Source of the DNA: Mrakia gelida
Taxonomy: Eukaryota > Basidiomycota > Tremellomycetes > Cystofilobasidiales > Mrakiaceae
Direction: 5' to 3'
DNA length: 63,992 nucleotides
Assembly: GCA_024345305.1 (NCBI GenBank)
Contig: BRON01000025.1
Coordinates: 1 to 63,992 of the forward strand
The notes below the pieces were generated by a model. The model was given only the letters and a program-made list of their open reading frames with translations. It ran no database searches and was not told the origin of the DNA. Below, piece by piece: positions 1-10,209 of the stretch (its first letter is position 1; every line of letters starts with the position of its first letter). Made by a program: the position numbers and the translations under genes.

Positions 1-721
1 AAACTCAAAGGTTCATTATTAGAGGTTCTGCAGCTTCTACTCTTCACCGTCTCCGCCCAAACAAGTTTCTCGTCGAGTTTTAGCAACAGCCCGACGACAT
101 TACTACTTCTCACCTCCGATCTCCGGGCGGATTCACGACGCCGTTCTTCAACGTAAAGTCTCTAACGTCGGTCTCCCCCAGCGAGACGACATTCACACGT
201 CTCCCCTCACCACTTCCATCCTCGTCCTTCACCTCTCCCTCTCCACCTCCTGATCCAGCCTCTCCGTTCTCGTCCTTCTCAACCGCCCCTAGGAGGTCCC
301 CAGTCTTCTCCTCGATCCCTCGACTCCCCAGCTGGGCCTGATCCATGAGGATCACCATCGTCCAGTCGCTCCCTGAACGCCCTCCTTCTCCTTGTGATTC
401 GAGCTCTTCTCAGTGGCGGAGGTGACGACTTGGTGTGAGAGTGAGGATGAGCTTCGATTTCGGGTGTTGGAAGGGGTAGGGGGGTGGGAAGGAGTTGAAA
501 GTCGATGAAGCTGGAGAGCCGAGAGGAAGACGGGAAGGAGGAGCTGTGGCAGGAGGGAGCTTGGAGGGAGCGACGGACGGATTTTGCGAGAGGGAGGGAG
601 AGGGGAGAGGTGGTGTTGATGGTGGAGATGGAGAGTCGGATTGAGCTACCAGTCGAACGCTGGGTGAGCAAAAACGAAAGCAGCAACAGAAAGGAAGAGG
701 AGAAGACAGACGGTGGTCAGC

Positions 722-1123
722 TCAGGATTGAGATCTCGTTCCTCCTTCCTTTCCTTCTTCTTCCCTCCTCCTTCTGCAGGCATCCAAGTTCAAAAGAACG
801 TACAGGTTCCCCTTCTTCACCAGCAGTCTGACCGTTCTCTCCCTCTCTATTTCGCTAAGCTGCTTCCAATTGGTGATCCTCGAGAGAGTTCCGTTGCTGT
901 TGACCACCATAGGACCGAGAGCGTCGAACGTGAACACTCCTCCAGCTACTCCACCTTCAGCACGTTCGATTTCGACCTGAGGAGATCTTCCCGCGCCTTC
1001 CGAGGTAGGGTGAAGAGGAGCGAGGACGGCCTTCTGGGTTCCCTCTTGAGCAGTGGAGGAAAAGGAAGGGGGGAGGTCGAGCTCAATAGCAAGATCTCCG
1101 GTGCTTCGTTGTTCTTGGGCGAG
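722..1123 (-). CDS. Small conserved fungal protein, C-terminal exons (left copy)
   Basis: The minus frame contains the stretch DALGPMVVNSNGTLSRITNW followed by an ERERTVRLL helix. From memory, this pattern recurs in short basidiomycete proteins of unknown function. I read one exon from about 1123 (after a TAG acceptor) to 804, where a GTACGT donor follows the codons for KKGN. A last exon then runs from 773 after CTGCAG to the TGA at 722. The first exon is not certain; an ATG-containing open stretch at 1130-1211 is in another frame. The right copy has one extra G in the last exon, which changes the C-terminus. Function unknown. Confidence 0.5.
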   Translation of the reverse strand, partial: LAQEQRSTGDLAIELDLPPSFSSTAQEGTQKAVLAPLHPTSEGAGRSPQVEIERAEGGVAGGVFTFDALGPMVVNSNGTLSRITNWKQLSEIERERTVRLLVKKGNLYVLLNLDACRRRREEEGKEGGTRSQS

Positions 1124-1734
1124 CTAGGAGGATCAGGAGGGGGAGCGTTGGAGAGGGCGATGGTTTCATGGGCAGTGTTCTCTTTCGAGAACATCAGAGG
1201 AAGGGAAACCATGGTTTGCTGGGAGAGGGATGGTGGATGATAGGAGAAGGAAGGAGAGCTCAATCGTCAGCAGCGTTGCTTGAGGTGTTTGTTGGCCTGC
1301 CTCGCGTGCTTCTGTAAATAAGTGGATCACCCGGGTTTTAGATTATCATAAAAGGAACAAGTATGGTGAGATGAGCGTTCGGAGGGTGTGGTTGGTGTAA
1401 GGGCAGGTGAGGGTGATGCAGCGGGAGAAGACCCAGGAGTGCGGAGCAATGTACGGTAGATCTGCGGTGATCTTGAAACGGAGAACGGCACCTTCCTCCC
1501 TCTCCTCGACGACTGATTCGACCTCCGTCACGAGTTCTGACCTCGTACTCGACTCGAACAGGTATGTCTTCGATTCGGTCAGGGAGAGGAATAACGAGCG
1601 CTAATTATGAACGTTGATTTAGACGTTTAGGGACACGCGAGCTATCACAACGAAAAGGAAGGACGTAAGTTCGATTGCTCTCACGCGACCGGGCGAAGGA
1701 TTTAAAGCTGAATCAACCTTTCCTCCTTGTTCAC

Positions 1735-2018
1735 TGCAGCATCCAAAAGCTCTTTCCGATCATTTCCGACGGAGGATCGTATCGCTCGAGGGATTGAGCC
1801 TTGTGTCGCAGCGAACCCTCTCTCATCGTCTATCTTCTTCTCTCGCGCAAGCCGTCATCACCACCTTCTTCCTACGGGACGACGAGGCCGACATCACTCG
1901 ATACAACCTCAATCATTCGTCCCTTGAGCTTCTTTCTCTTACGGAGCGAGACGTTCCAGGAGCCCTCGAGGACGAAAGGCGACCAGAAATCCTCACAACT
2001 TCTGAAACGGCCCAGTAG
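1735..2018 (+). CDS. Unassigned exon of a spliced plus-strand gene (left copy)
   Basis: An open frame of about 90 codons begins after a CTGCAG acceptor at 1734 and ends in TAG at 2018. It encodes a mixed, non-repetitive sequence (for example LRDDEADITRYNLNHSSLEL) unlike the low-complexity shadow frames around it. Upstream exons probably lie at 1400-1560 and 1625-1665, bounded by GTATGT and GTAAGT donors. No family recognised. The same exon is unchanged at 59326-59609. Confidence 0.35.
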
Positions 2019-2462
2019 TTTCCTCGACCTGTCGATAAACGATAAGAGTGCATATCAGCCGATCCATTACCTTAACGAGCTGGAAGAGGAGGCAGACCGA
2101 CGAACCGGTGGCACAAGATTTCCCGCCAAAGGGTTTCTGGTAGTCGAAAAGGCAAGTCAGCTCAAATCCCGAAAAAGTGGATAGAGAGGAAGGGTTCGTA
2201 CATCTGCTTCAGTTTTCAAGAAAACTAGCTCCTGAGCGGTGATCTACAATCACGAATGGAGCAGAGCGATCAGCCGCGGACCATGAACCCGTCCACCAAC
2301 CTCGAGCTGTCCCGACCCCAGGGCTGTCGAGAATGGAAGAAAACGGAAGACGTCAGGGACTGATCGTGTGCTCGAACTCCGTTTATGGAACAATAAACTC
2401 ACGATAACGTTCGATCACAAAAGCAAGATCCGTTCCTTGAACAACCGAATATCTTCCCCCTT

Positions 2463-2906
2463 TCAGCTCTTCACATTCCTTTCTTCCCCAGCGGGTCTTT
2501 CATTCCACCGATCCTCCTCGACACTATGCTCCTGCTCGTCGTCTTGTTCCTCCTCCTCCTCCTCTCCCTCCTCGTCTTCGTACGCGACGTCCTCGAACTC
2601 CTCTTCGACTTCCATCTCAACTTCCGACGCGTTTGCTTCCCTCGACCTCTTCGTTCCTTCGACGAAGTATGCTCCCCCTTCTCTCCGACACCTCTTGACC
2701 TGCTCGTCTGGGAAGACCTCGACTTCGAGGTAGAGATTCATCCCCTCGGCAAGACGTGCTTCGAGGAGATACGTGTTGCAGCTTCGAATGGTGAAGAGGA
2801 GGGATTTGACTGGTGCTGGGTGGAGAGACGAGTTGAGGAGAGAAGAGTAGGAGGACCAGAGAGGAGACAGAATAGCTCGTTCGCAAAAAACAAGCAAAGA
2901 ATGCAA
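2463..2906 (-). CDS. Unassigned exon with acidic C-terminal tail (left copy)
   Basis: Minus-strand frame of up to 147 codons, with the C-terminal half dominated by Glu/Asp runs, as in histone chaperones or nucleolar proteins, and the N-terminal part moderately hydrophobic. The start is unclear. In the right copy a missing C near 60332 breaks the frame, so one of the copies is wrong there. The acidic run alone does not identify a function. Confidence 0.3.
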   Translation of the reverse strand: MHSLLVFCERAILSPLWSSYSSLLNSSLHPAPVKSLLFTIRSCNTYLLEARLAEGMNLYLEVEVFPDEQVKRCRREGGAYFVEGTKRSREANASEVEMEVEEEFEDVAYEDEEGEEEEEEQDDEQEHSVEEDRWNERPAGEERNVKS

Positions 2907-3239
2907 AACAACCTCGACGCGTCGTCGTGTCGACGGAGTACGGGAGCAGGAAGGGAGGAAGGGGACGGCAAGCTGTCGTTAACGGCAAGCCGTCGTCGTC
3001 GTGTTTCCTTCTCACCCTCTCCTTCTCTTCATCCAGATCACCTTTCTCGCTCTTCCGGCACCTTACCCAATTATATAGCGTATCTTTCACCTCCTTGCAC
3101 CCCATTCTCCTTGACGGCCAACCCTTCAACCTCGCCAGTCTTATCTCGCCCCCTCGCCTCGTCTCCCTGCTCGGACCACCTTCAACCTTGGACCCCGAGG
3201 GCTTGGACCCGCTTCAGACGATACCTCAAGACGTAGACA

Positions 3240-3720
3240 CCTTCCTTCCTTCCTTGCCTCCGCCTCCATCGTCGACGAGTTTCCCAGGTCCGCCGCTCAC
3301 GGGAAACGCGTCCGTTTCGTCAACATCCCTCTCCCTCTTCGCCGTCGACTGCGGGCCGAACTCAACAAGATGGCTTCGGATGAGAGCAAGTACGATTACG
3401 ATGGGGAGGAGGAATAAGAGTTGGTGGAGGAAGGAACGGTGGTTGATTGGTTGTTAGAAGCTTTGAAGAAGGAGTGGCAGTGGGTCGAGGAGGATGGAAG
3501 GGAGGTTGAGCTTGAGGAGAGATCGAAAGCATGAGCGTTAAATTCGCAGACGGAGGAATGTTCAAGGTTAGGGAGGTCGAGCTTCTGGAGCTTCACGAAG
3601 CCAAGGTGTCCTCGTCTCGTCCTTTTCTCTCCACTACTCGTCCTCATCCTCTTCTGTATCGCCCAGCAAAACCTCCAATTAGCATCTGACATTCGTCGGA
3701 CTCCGCGAACATCTGTACGG
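3240..3720 (+). CDS. Unassigned C-terminal exons, plus strand (left copy)
   Basis: After a possible acceptor near 3288 the plus frame reads RVRFVNIPLPLRRRLRAELN and then a short acidic tail to TAA at about 3414. A second stretch from the ATG near 3533 reads KFADGGMFKVREVELLELH. In the right copy one extra G (near 61195) carries this stretch into a different C-terminus. The parts look like real protein, but I cannot join them with confidence or name a family. Confidence 0.25.
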
Positions 3721-4208
3721 TCTTCCTTCCGACCCTGCTAGCCGTCTTTTCCAGTCTTCTAACACCATTTTGGTCCTCCGAATTTCCCTTCGTTCGTCTC
3801 CGAAACGTCATCCACATTCCTTTCCCAGCGTAAAGATGCAAGTGGCTGGCTGTGTGTCTCAGGAAAGCTCCGAGAGCAAGCTCGAGAACGGCTCTCTCTG
3901 ATCGAAGCGGAATGGAAAGGCGGCGCGGAGAGGTCGTGCGATAAAGGAGAGTGTTGTAGGAGTAAAAGGAAAGTGTACGAAAATGGAGGGAACGGATGAA
4001 ACGGATGAGAGGAGGCAATACGCGAAGAGGATGGAGAGGTGAGTGGTAGATAGTGAGAGGGAGAGGCAAGTGCCGTTGAAGGCAGATAACAAACGGAATA
4101 GATGAAAGGAAGTGAAACGCAAACAGGATAAAAAAAGCTGAGAAGTTACCTACTCCTTGACCTCAGCGTGCTCGCGTTTTTTGAAGCAGTCGCTCCCCTC
4201 TGGTCGAG

Positions 4209-5964
4209 TCATCGCAGCTCTGGCGACGGCGAGAGAGTGGCACGAAGTCTGTTGAAAGATATGGAGGACGCGTCAATCAGATTCTTTAAATGATTTTCAG
4301 ACCAAGGGCTGCTGTACGTGCTCACCTTCTCTGCTGTGCTCGTAAGGCTGACTCCTTAGCCCTGAGTTGTAGCTCTAGTGTCTTCAGGTCTGCGGCGAGG
4401 TCTTGAAGGTCAGCCTCCTTTTTGGCGAGCAAGACTCTAGTAGATTGACTGTTCGCGCAACAAAAAGCAGTAGATAAGCGTCTGTCAGCTGGGAAAGCTA
4501 GCTTGCCGACCAATCAGACGTCAAGGAAGAGTGAACTGACTCAGAAACAGATCGAGCGGCCAGCATCCATGATGCGACGGCAGGATGAGCAAGAAGGCTT
4601 GTTGCTGACGGTCGTCGGACTGGCTGTAAGACGGCAAGATGTCAGACGAGGCAGTATCGAGATGCAGGTGTAAAGGAATTATGGCTCACGTTTTCTCCCA
4701 ACAGTCTCAGCACTATGATTCCTAAATCCTGCGAGTACTGTTTGGGCAGTATCAGCTGAAATGCTCGCTCAGCCCCTGTGTTGAGCTTCCGAGTAGGGGA
4801 TCTACAGCACAGAAGACAAGTTTGGTCAGAAAGGCTGCTCATCATCGCATCCCGTTTGGCTTAGGCATCTTCGTTTCTCACGCACTTGAGGGACGCCATC
4901 TCGTACCCAAGGCAGCCAAGACCGTACATATCTGTCTTGGCGTCGTAGGGCAAACCCTTTTCGACCTCCTGTAGAACCAATGAGACGGGCCGCAGGTAAA
5001 GTTACAGTGTAGTTGCCCAATCAGCGGAAGAGTCATACTACGTACAGGAGCGAGGTAGCCAGGTGTCTAGAGGAAACCCAGACCGTTGTTATCAGGAACG
5101 AAGATCAATATTCGAAAAGACAGCAAGGGTGTTTCCAAGGTTTTGACCCAGCCAGACATCACCAAGACTCACTCCTACAAGAGAACGGGTCAAGATCTGG
5201 TTTCTGTCAAGGAGCTTTCCAAGTCCGAAGTCTGCGAGTTTCACTACCCCGTCACTGCCGAAAAGCACTATGCTCGTGAGGTAAGGATAGCGAAGAAGCC
5301 ATCGTCGTCCTGGACTTCTCTTCACTCCGGCGAGATAAAGCCTGACGTACCATTCTCAGGCTTGATGTCCCGATGAAGAATCGCGCCTCTTGTCGAAGTC
5401 GGAGTGTGGCAGTAGTGTAGAGCGAGGGTGAGGCTTATGACTATATTCTGGATTGCTCCTTCGTCAACGTAAACACTAATTCAAATGTGTCAGGTAAGCC
5501 CTACTGACGAAGGGGAGTAAGCGGCATAGCAAGAAAGGGAATGCTCACCCTTGACTTCGGTGACTGTTGATAAAGGTGTGAAGATCCCCTTTGGCGCAAA
5601 ACTCCATGATGATGTTCCTCGTAAGGGGAGTTTCGATGTAGTCCTCAAAGCGGACGATGTGGACGTGATCAAGTTGTCGAAGGAGCTGGACCTCCACGTT
5701 GATTGCATTGGTGAAGGCTACGTCCAACCTGGCAGAAACCTTCATAGTTTTGACGGCAAAGAGCTGCGAAAAGATTCCAGGCGTCAGCATAGATGCTGAG
5801 CTCTGGGTATTCGTGGAAGAAAATGCGAAACGACTGAAAGAAAGCACGTGAGGACCCACTTTCCGATCTGAGCGACGCTGAGCTTTGTACACTGTTCCAA
5901 ATCCGCCTTGACCGAGTTTCTTCGTCAAAGCGTACTGAGCGCGAAGGTCGTCTGTGACTGGCAT
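4209..5964 (-). CDS. NIMA-related (NEK/KIN3-like) serine/threonine protein kinase, intact copy
   Basis: Ten exons join in frame by GT-AG introns: 5860-5964, 5549-5763, 5351-5475, 5173-5267, 5046-5066, 4886-4968, 4690-4801, 4541-4623, 4326-4448 and 4209-4248. They total 1002 nt, or 333 residues. Kinase landmarks in order are: the glycine loop GQGGFGTVYKA (about residue 18), AVKTMK with the ATP-binding lysine, catalytic HRDIKPEN, the DFG motif in LADFGLGK, VGTPGYLAPE at the end of the activation segment, DMYGLGCLGYEM, and a degenerate subdomain XI arginine (VRRPSATSLL). A charged helical tail rich in Lys, Glu and Leu (near VLLAKKEADLQDLAADLKTL) resembles the coiled coil of NEK kinases, which act in mitotic entry and spindle or septum control. 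The ATG lies 16 residues before the glycine loop, as is usual for the family. An upstream non-coding exon is possible. Confidence 0.85.
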
Positions 5965-6590
5965 GAGTTCTGATACGTCTGCAGGGACCGAAGCAAGAAA
6001 AGAGATCAGTCACTGCGTCGACAGCAAGCCTGCATCGGACAAAGGACCCAAGACGAGCAGCCGATGAATGGACTTACAGAAGTGGCGAAGGACGAGTAAG
6101 TTTCTGGACTTGGGGGAGACGACGATCAGTGGACTGCAAGGATGAGGGCGGGGGTACGGAGGTGAGAAATGCGGCGGGTAGGTATGATGGTTAGTAGAAA
6201 GAGCTGGTGTGTCGAAGGAAAAACGTCCATACCTCAATCTATGAAAGGGAACAGGGCGAAGCTGTGATGAGTGCGGCATAAAAATCAATGGGAACGAGGA
6301 TATGAAGGGGATGGGGAAGATTCGAGGCGGCCGGTAGACCAAAGCACATGAAACGCGTAAGGGTGAGGATGAAAGGGGACCGGTGATCGACCAGGAGTCG
6401 TTTCAGCGTGTTCTCTCCCTTTGTTCTCTCCTCCCTTTGTGCTGTTTGTTTCAATGAGTTAAAAGCTGCCTTCTTGCCCTTTGCTTTCGACCTTCATCTG
6501 TCACACCTTCCTTGATCTACATCACCCGCTACCTTTGCACTTTCTACCTTCCACACTCAAACCGCCGCTTCCTACCCACCCTCCCCGCCA

Positions 6591-7887
6591 ATGTCTGCCT
6601 CCAACGTCCTCCGCCCAACCTTGCAATCCCTCTCCGTCGAAGAGCCATCTCTCATCTCCCTTCCAACTCAGTCTACGAAACCCTCCATGCCATCAAAGGG
6701 GACAAGATCGCACACAACGCCGCAAGAATGTACCTTGCTATGATCGCCGGCTTTGAGCAAGCAGGGCTCATGACGTCGAGCTGCGCTCCCAGCATCTGGA
6801 TCCAAACATCGACTGGCAACTACGAAGTTCGTATCAGAATATTTCTCATCCCCCGCTTGAAAGATGAGCTGAGTTTGACCTTTTACCACGCTTGACTGAA
6901 GATTTGCCTATCGCCCGAACAGGATGATGATGGATCGGACGGGAACAACTCTGAGATGGAGCTCGATGATGTGGAAAGGCAGTCGCGTGCTTATGTGAGT
7001 TTTACTTTGTTGCCCCTTGATCAACTCCACGCGGTGAGAGTAATCGCTAACTGCATCGTGCTTATCTTAACGCTCACCCATCAGCCAGCAAGGACAAGGA
7101 ACCAGATCGGAGCGTCCAAGTCTGTACAGCTCCTCAACACCCTCCAACTATTCGACTTCAGCACTCTTCCTGCAGCGCGGACACAGGAGCCAGCATCCTC
7201 AACAACCGTCCCAACCGGTGGGACTGTCAGCGTACTGGTCCGGCTGGCGTCGGGGTCTTCACCAGTAGACGTTTCCTTGACCAGTCCTCTGGGTCGGCTG
7301 GCGTCCTCCTTACGCTCCATCGATCAACTCGACAGACGGAGCCGATGTCTTACGGTTGCCAACAACTGGGCCTACTACGACCTTGGAACCGTTTACAAAG
7401 TATTCTGTATGGTAAGTCGACCTTTCCGTCCTGTGTTGAGCAACCTTATCTTGAACTACCTCCAGCAACCTGTTTTTTTTTTTTTTCTCCAACGACCTCT
7501 GACCTTTGACGCTGTGTCGTGTCCTTTCTTCAACCATCTGCAGTCATCAAAGGAGGACGTGACTTCAGCGTGAGATTCCAAGACGGAGCAAAAACGTCTC
7601 ATCGACCTGGTCCTTGCTCATGGCGACATGGCCGACTACATCAAGGACGGCAACGGCAACAGCAGCGGTACTTCGAGGGAAGCCATCAAAAAGCGGCTTC
7701 AGCGGGCTCGCAAGTTCCTCATGATCGTCGAACTCTTCGGGGGACAACAGTGCTCAACGCAGCTCCCTACGTCTCGGTCTCTCGTCTGGATCTTGTCAGC
7801 TTTCAACTGCTTGCGGGGCTGGTGCACGAAGGCAACGGCAACCGGATTGTTGAAATCATTAGGCGGAAGATCAGTCTCGTTCGATGA
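6591..7887 (+). pseudogene. Unrecognised subtelomere-style gene, probably frameshifted
   Basis: The ATG at 6591 opens a frame (SASNVLRPTLQSLSVEEPS) that is clearly related to the frame at 12993. A missing base near 6663 moves the match into the next frame. Further exon-like stretches follow at about 6925-6993, 7084-7410 and 7580-7887, separated by plausible GTGAGT/CAG introns. They end with a frame containing FQLLAGLVHEGNGNRIVEII and a TGA at 7887. A one-base shift near 7740, in a run of G, is also needed. The promoter region (about 6420-6590) is shared with the second copy. No family recognised. Confidence 0.4.
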
Positions 7888-8789
7888 GGGAGGAGCACGA
7901 GGTAAGTCTCATCGTTTCGTTTCGTTTTTGGATCGCGCTGATTCAGGGAAGATCTTACTTATCTGATTGACGGTGTTCTCGTGGTTTAACTTTCGATACC
8001 ACTTCGACCGGACGTAATAACATTCTCTGACACAAGTTTCAGTCTACTTCCACGTCGTTTTTTGTTTTTTCCTTTCTGACTTCTATACCCCTCTTAGTTC
8101 CGTACATCTGTTTAAATCTGCTTTGTAATTTTTGATCTGCTTCCCATCCAACGTCCTTATCCGTAGACCAGCCGTGATGTTCCAACCCTCACACTCTTTT
8201 ATCCTTGCTCCGTTTTATTTGGGTGATCTGCTTTCGGTACATGGGGCTGACTTAGTTCTTAGACATCTCGATGTCCTATAGCTCTCAAAGATTCATTTGG
8301 ATTACACCTCTTTCTTCTTCAACCAACCAAAAAGTGCAGTACTCACTACCACTGCTCTGAATTGATCAGTAACCGTCTAGCCCCACAGAACCTATCTAGA
8401 CAGCCTGTGGTTTCCTTTCCCTAGCGTAGACTGATGATAAGTTATAAGAGGTTGTAGTCCGGAACTGCCGCCACACGTGTGTGAACATCGTTTCAGATAC
8501 CTGTATCGCAAGACAGGATGTAACGCGCTATGATAATGCTGGCGATTCGAGGAGGGAGTGCAACGTCGATAGTAGAAACTGTGAAGTTTTGCGTATGTCT
8601 TTCTCTCTTTTCTACAGTAGAATAGGTTGTTAAGCTCGCCCCTTTCGTTTCCAAACTAGCTAGCTCTCTCTCTCGTCACACTGCCTTATCCCTTTAACCT
8701 TTCACTTCTTTCTCCTCCCTTCTCACTATCGTCTACATCTTGACCACCAAGGTAGCGTCTCACGAGTCCTTGTTCGTTCATCTGGTACT
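7888..8789. other. Interval without recognised gene
   Basis: About 900 bp of more AT-rich sequence with no convincing frame on either strand. It holds scattered pyrimidine runs and probably eroded repeat DNA, and no further structure I can name. Confidence 0.6.
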
Positions 8790-8867
8790 GTCCTTCTCTT
8801 CATCAGCCGTGTACCTAAATTCTCTCTCTATAATTCTACAGCTTCTCTTTCCAGGTTAGCTCGATAC
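8790..8867. repeat. Dispersed repeat R3, copy a
   Basis: About 78 bp (TCTCTCTATAATTCTACAGC and flanks, ending GGTTAGCTCGATAC) that match 16275-16350 with a few differences. This copy directly abuts the solo LTR starting at 8868. Nature unknown; it may be the remains of an older element. Confidence 0.5.
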
Positions 8868-9105
8868 TGTTTGAAAGGACGACGAGCGGGCAGTCGCGTC
8901 GCGTTTTTATAGAACATTCCTTCTCTCACTCTCCCTCTTTCCATAGGCTCTCTATCTAGCTAGGTCATAGGGTAGTCCGTAGTTCTGTCTATTCGGTTCC
9001 GAAAATCGACCCATAGGTATATAAGCTCACGAACCTCGCAGACAGTTGCTTTTCACTTGTACTGACGAGCATCTCTCTGCAGCGAACTACACCCACCTTC
9101 TAACA
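8868..9105 (+). mobile_element. Solo LTR of a copia-like family, intron-less form (238 bp)
   Basis: The sequence starts TGTTTGAAAGG and ends CTTCTAACA. It has a TATATAAG box near 9018, and its right part matches the minus-strand solo LTR at 20663-20977. It lacks the block that corresponds to 20686-20758 in that copy. The junction lies at 9082/9083 and reads CTCTGCAG followed by CGAACT. No target-site duplication is visible. The LTR of the complete copia element (37611-37916) has the same layout, so this is a relative. Confidence 0.7.
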
Positions 9106-9435
9106 GAGCCACCGGTCAGAAGACACCTTCGAGGGATGCTCGAGGAGGAAAGGGAGATGTTTGTAGATAGGAGGGAGGTAGCGAGTTCGAGGAAGGGAAT
9201 CAGCTTTTACGGGCTGGTTCTATTTACCTACGAAACACATCCGAGGGACAGACGGAAGGAGGGTCTTGCAAGTCGCGTCGGCTTTCAGCTTGTCTCTTCA
9301 ACTTCAGCTTTCACGGACCTTCTCGGTGGGAACACTTCTGTGTCTGTAGGCCAACAGCGTAAAGATCCCCAGACGATTATTTACCACTTCCACCGGACCG
9401 GATCCCTCTTAGCCACACCCTTGCTCCCCTGTCGC

Positions 9436-9956
9436 TCACTGCTCCTCCTCCTCCCGCTTCACCCCCTCGAACTTCCACGCCTGCCACGTACTCGCCGCAA
9501 ACCTCACCACCGTCACCACGTCCAACACATCCAGCGCATCCATCAACTCCCACTTCCCCCACCTCGCGCTCAATACCACCGGCAGGGCGTAAAAAAAAGC
9601 GTATGCAAAACAAAGTCGACTCCAGCAAGGCCGCGATAGTTCTCTCCAAAAGTCTTGGAGAGGTGATTGAGGAGGAACTGGGAGAGGAAGAGGAGTCGGG
9701 GGAGGCGTTGACGAGGTGGTTGAGGTAGGTGAAGTACCAGGCTTTGGCGACGGACGAGCGGAGGGAACCTGGTTCTGGGACGAGGGGGAGTGGGGGAGTG
9801 GCGTGGATGAGTGAGGTTGGGGAGCTTGGAGAGGAGGAGGGAGAGGGTGAGGAAGAGAAGGAAGGTTTGCGCGGTCGAGAATCGGTGCAACCGTAAGAGG
9901 AGAGGAGGTCGAGAAGGTGAGATACCAGTCGAAGGTGAGATCGGGTTCGTCCTCAA
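9436..9956 (-). pseudogene. Decayed copy C of the membrane-protein family
   Basis: The minus strand reads LPVVLSARWGKWELMDALD and ends in EEEEQ followed by a stop at 9436. This matches the better-preserved copy A (LPIVLSSKWGKWELMVSWK, 20932-22023). Upstream in the same direction lies EDEPDLTFDWYLTFSTSS, also found in plus orientation near 24310. Matching A requires at least one frame change between about 9600 and 9800, so I call it a pseudogene. The original product would be a multi-span membrane protein of unknown function. Confidence 0.55.
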
Positions 9957-9986
9957 TGACTGAAGAAGTGATCGGAGCAGAAGGAT

Positions 9987-10209
9987 TTTTTGGAAGGTGG
10001 CGACTCGCAGAGAGGTTTTATGTAGTAGCTTAGTAACGCGTCTCGTTCAGTCCCCTTGTTAGTAACCATTCTTCGTAAACAGCTTTGTAAGCTACCTTCA
10101 GATCACGTGACCATTTCCATAGTAGATAAACCTCTTGAGTAGCTAGCTTTATGCAACAAGCACCACATCCTGCAGACATCCCGAAGCTCAAGTGGACGAC
10201 CCAACAACA
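9987..10209 (-). mobile_element. Solo LTR, family R2, copy a
   Basis: On the minus strand it starts TGTTGTTGGGTCGTCCAC and runs to a GAGTCGCCACCTTCCA end. It matches the plus-strand copy at 23629-23865 along its whole length and, more distantly, 12137-12290. The TGTTG start is the one used by the copia element in this window, so a copia-type LTR is likely. Confidence 0.65.

Larger units (their letters stand above)
1..6405. repeat. Terminal direct repeat, left copy (6.4 kb)
   Basis: This block reappears almost unchanged at 57588-63992, with a constant offset of 57,587 bp at both its start and its end. The differences I can see are mostly single-base insertions or deletions in short homopolymers. 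About seven fall in the first 480 bp, about seven in the next 5.7 kb (near 770, 2744, 3607, 4176, 4444, 5089 and 5579), and two in the last 230 bp, one of them 3 bp long. Two substitutions lie near 225 and 300. The clustering at the window ends is what unpolished contig ends would give. The block carries the kinase gene and several unassigned spliced genes. Confidence 0.95.

Noticed and set aside
3531..3700. GINS or other replication-factor domain near KVREVELLELHE
   Set aside because: The resemblance is too short and the frame is interrupted; I could not confirm any domain.
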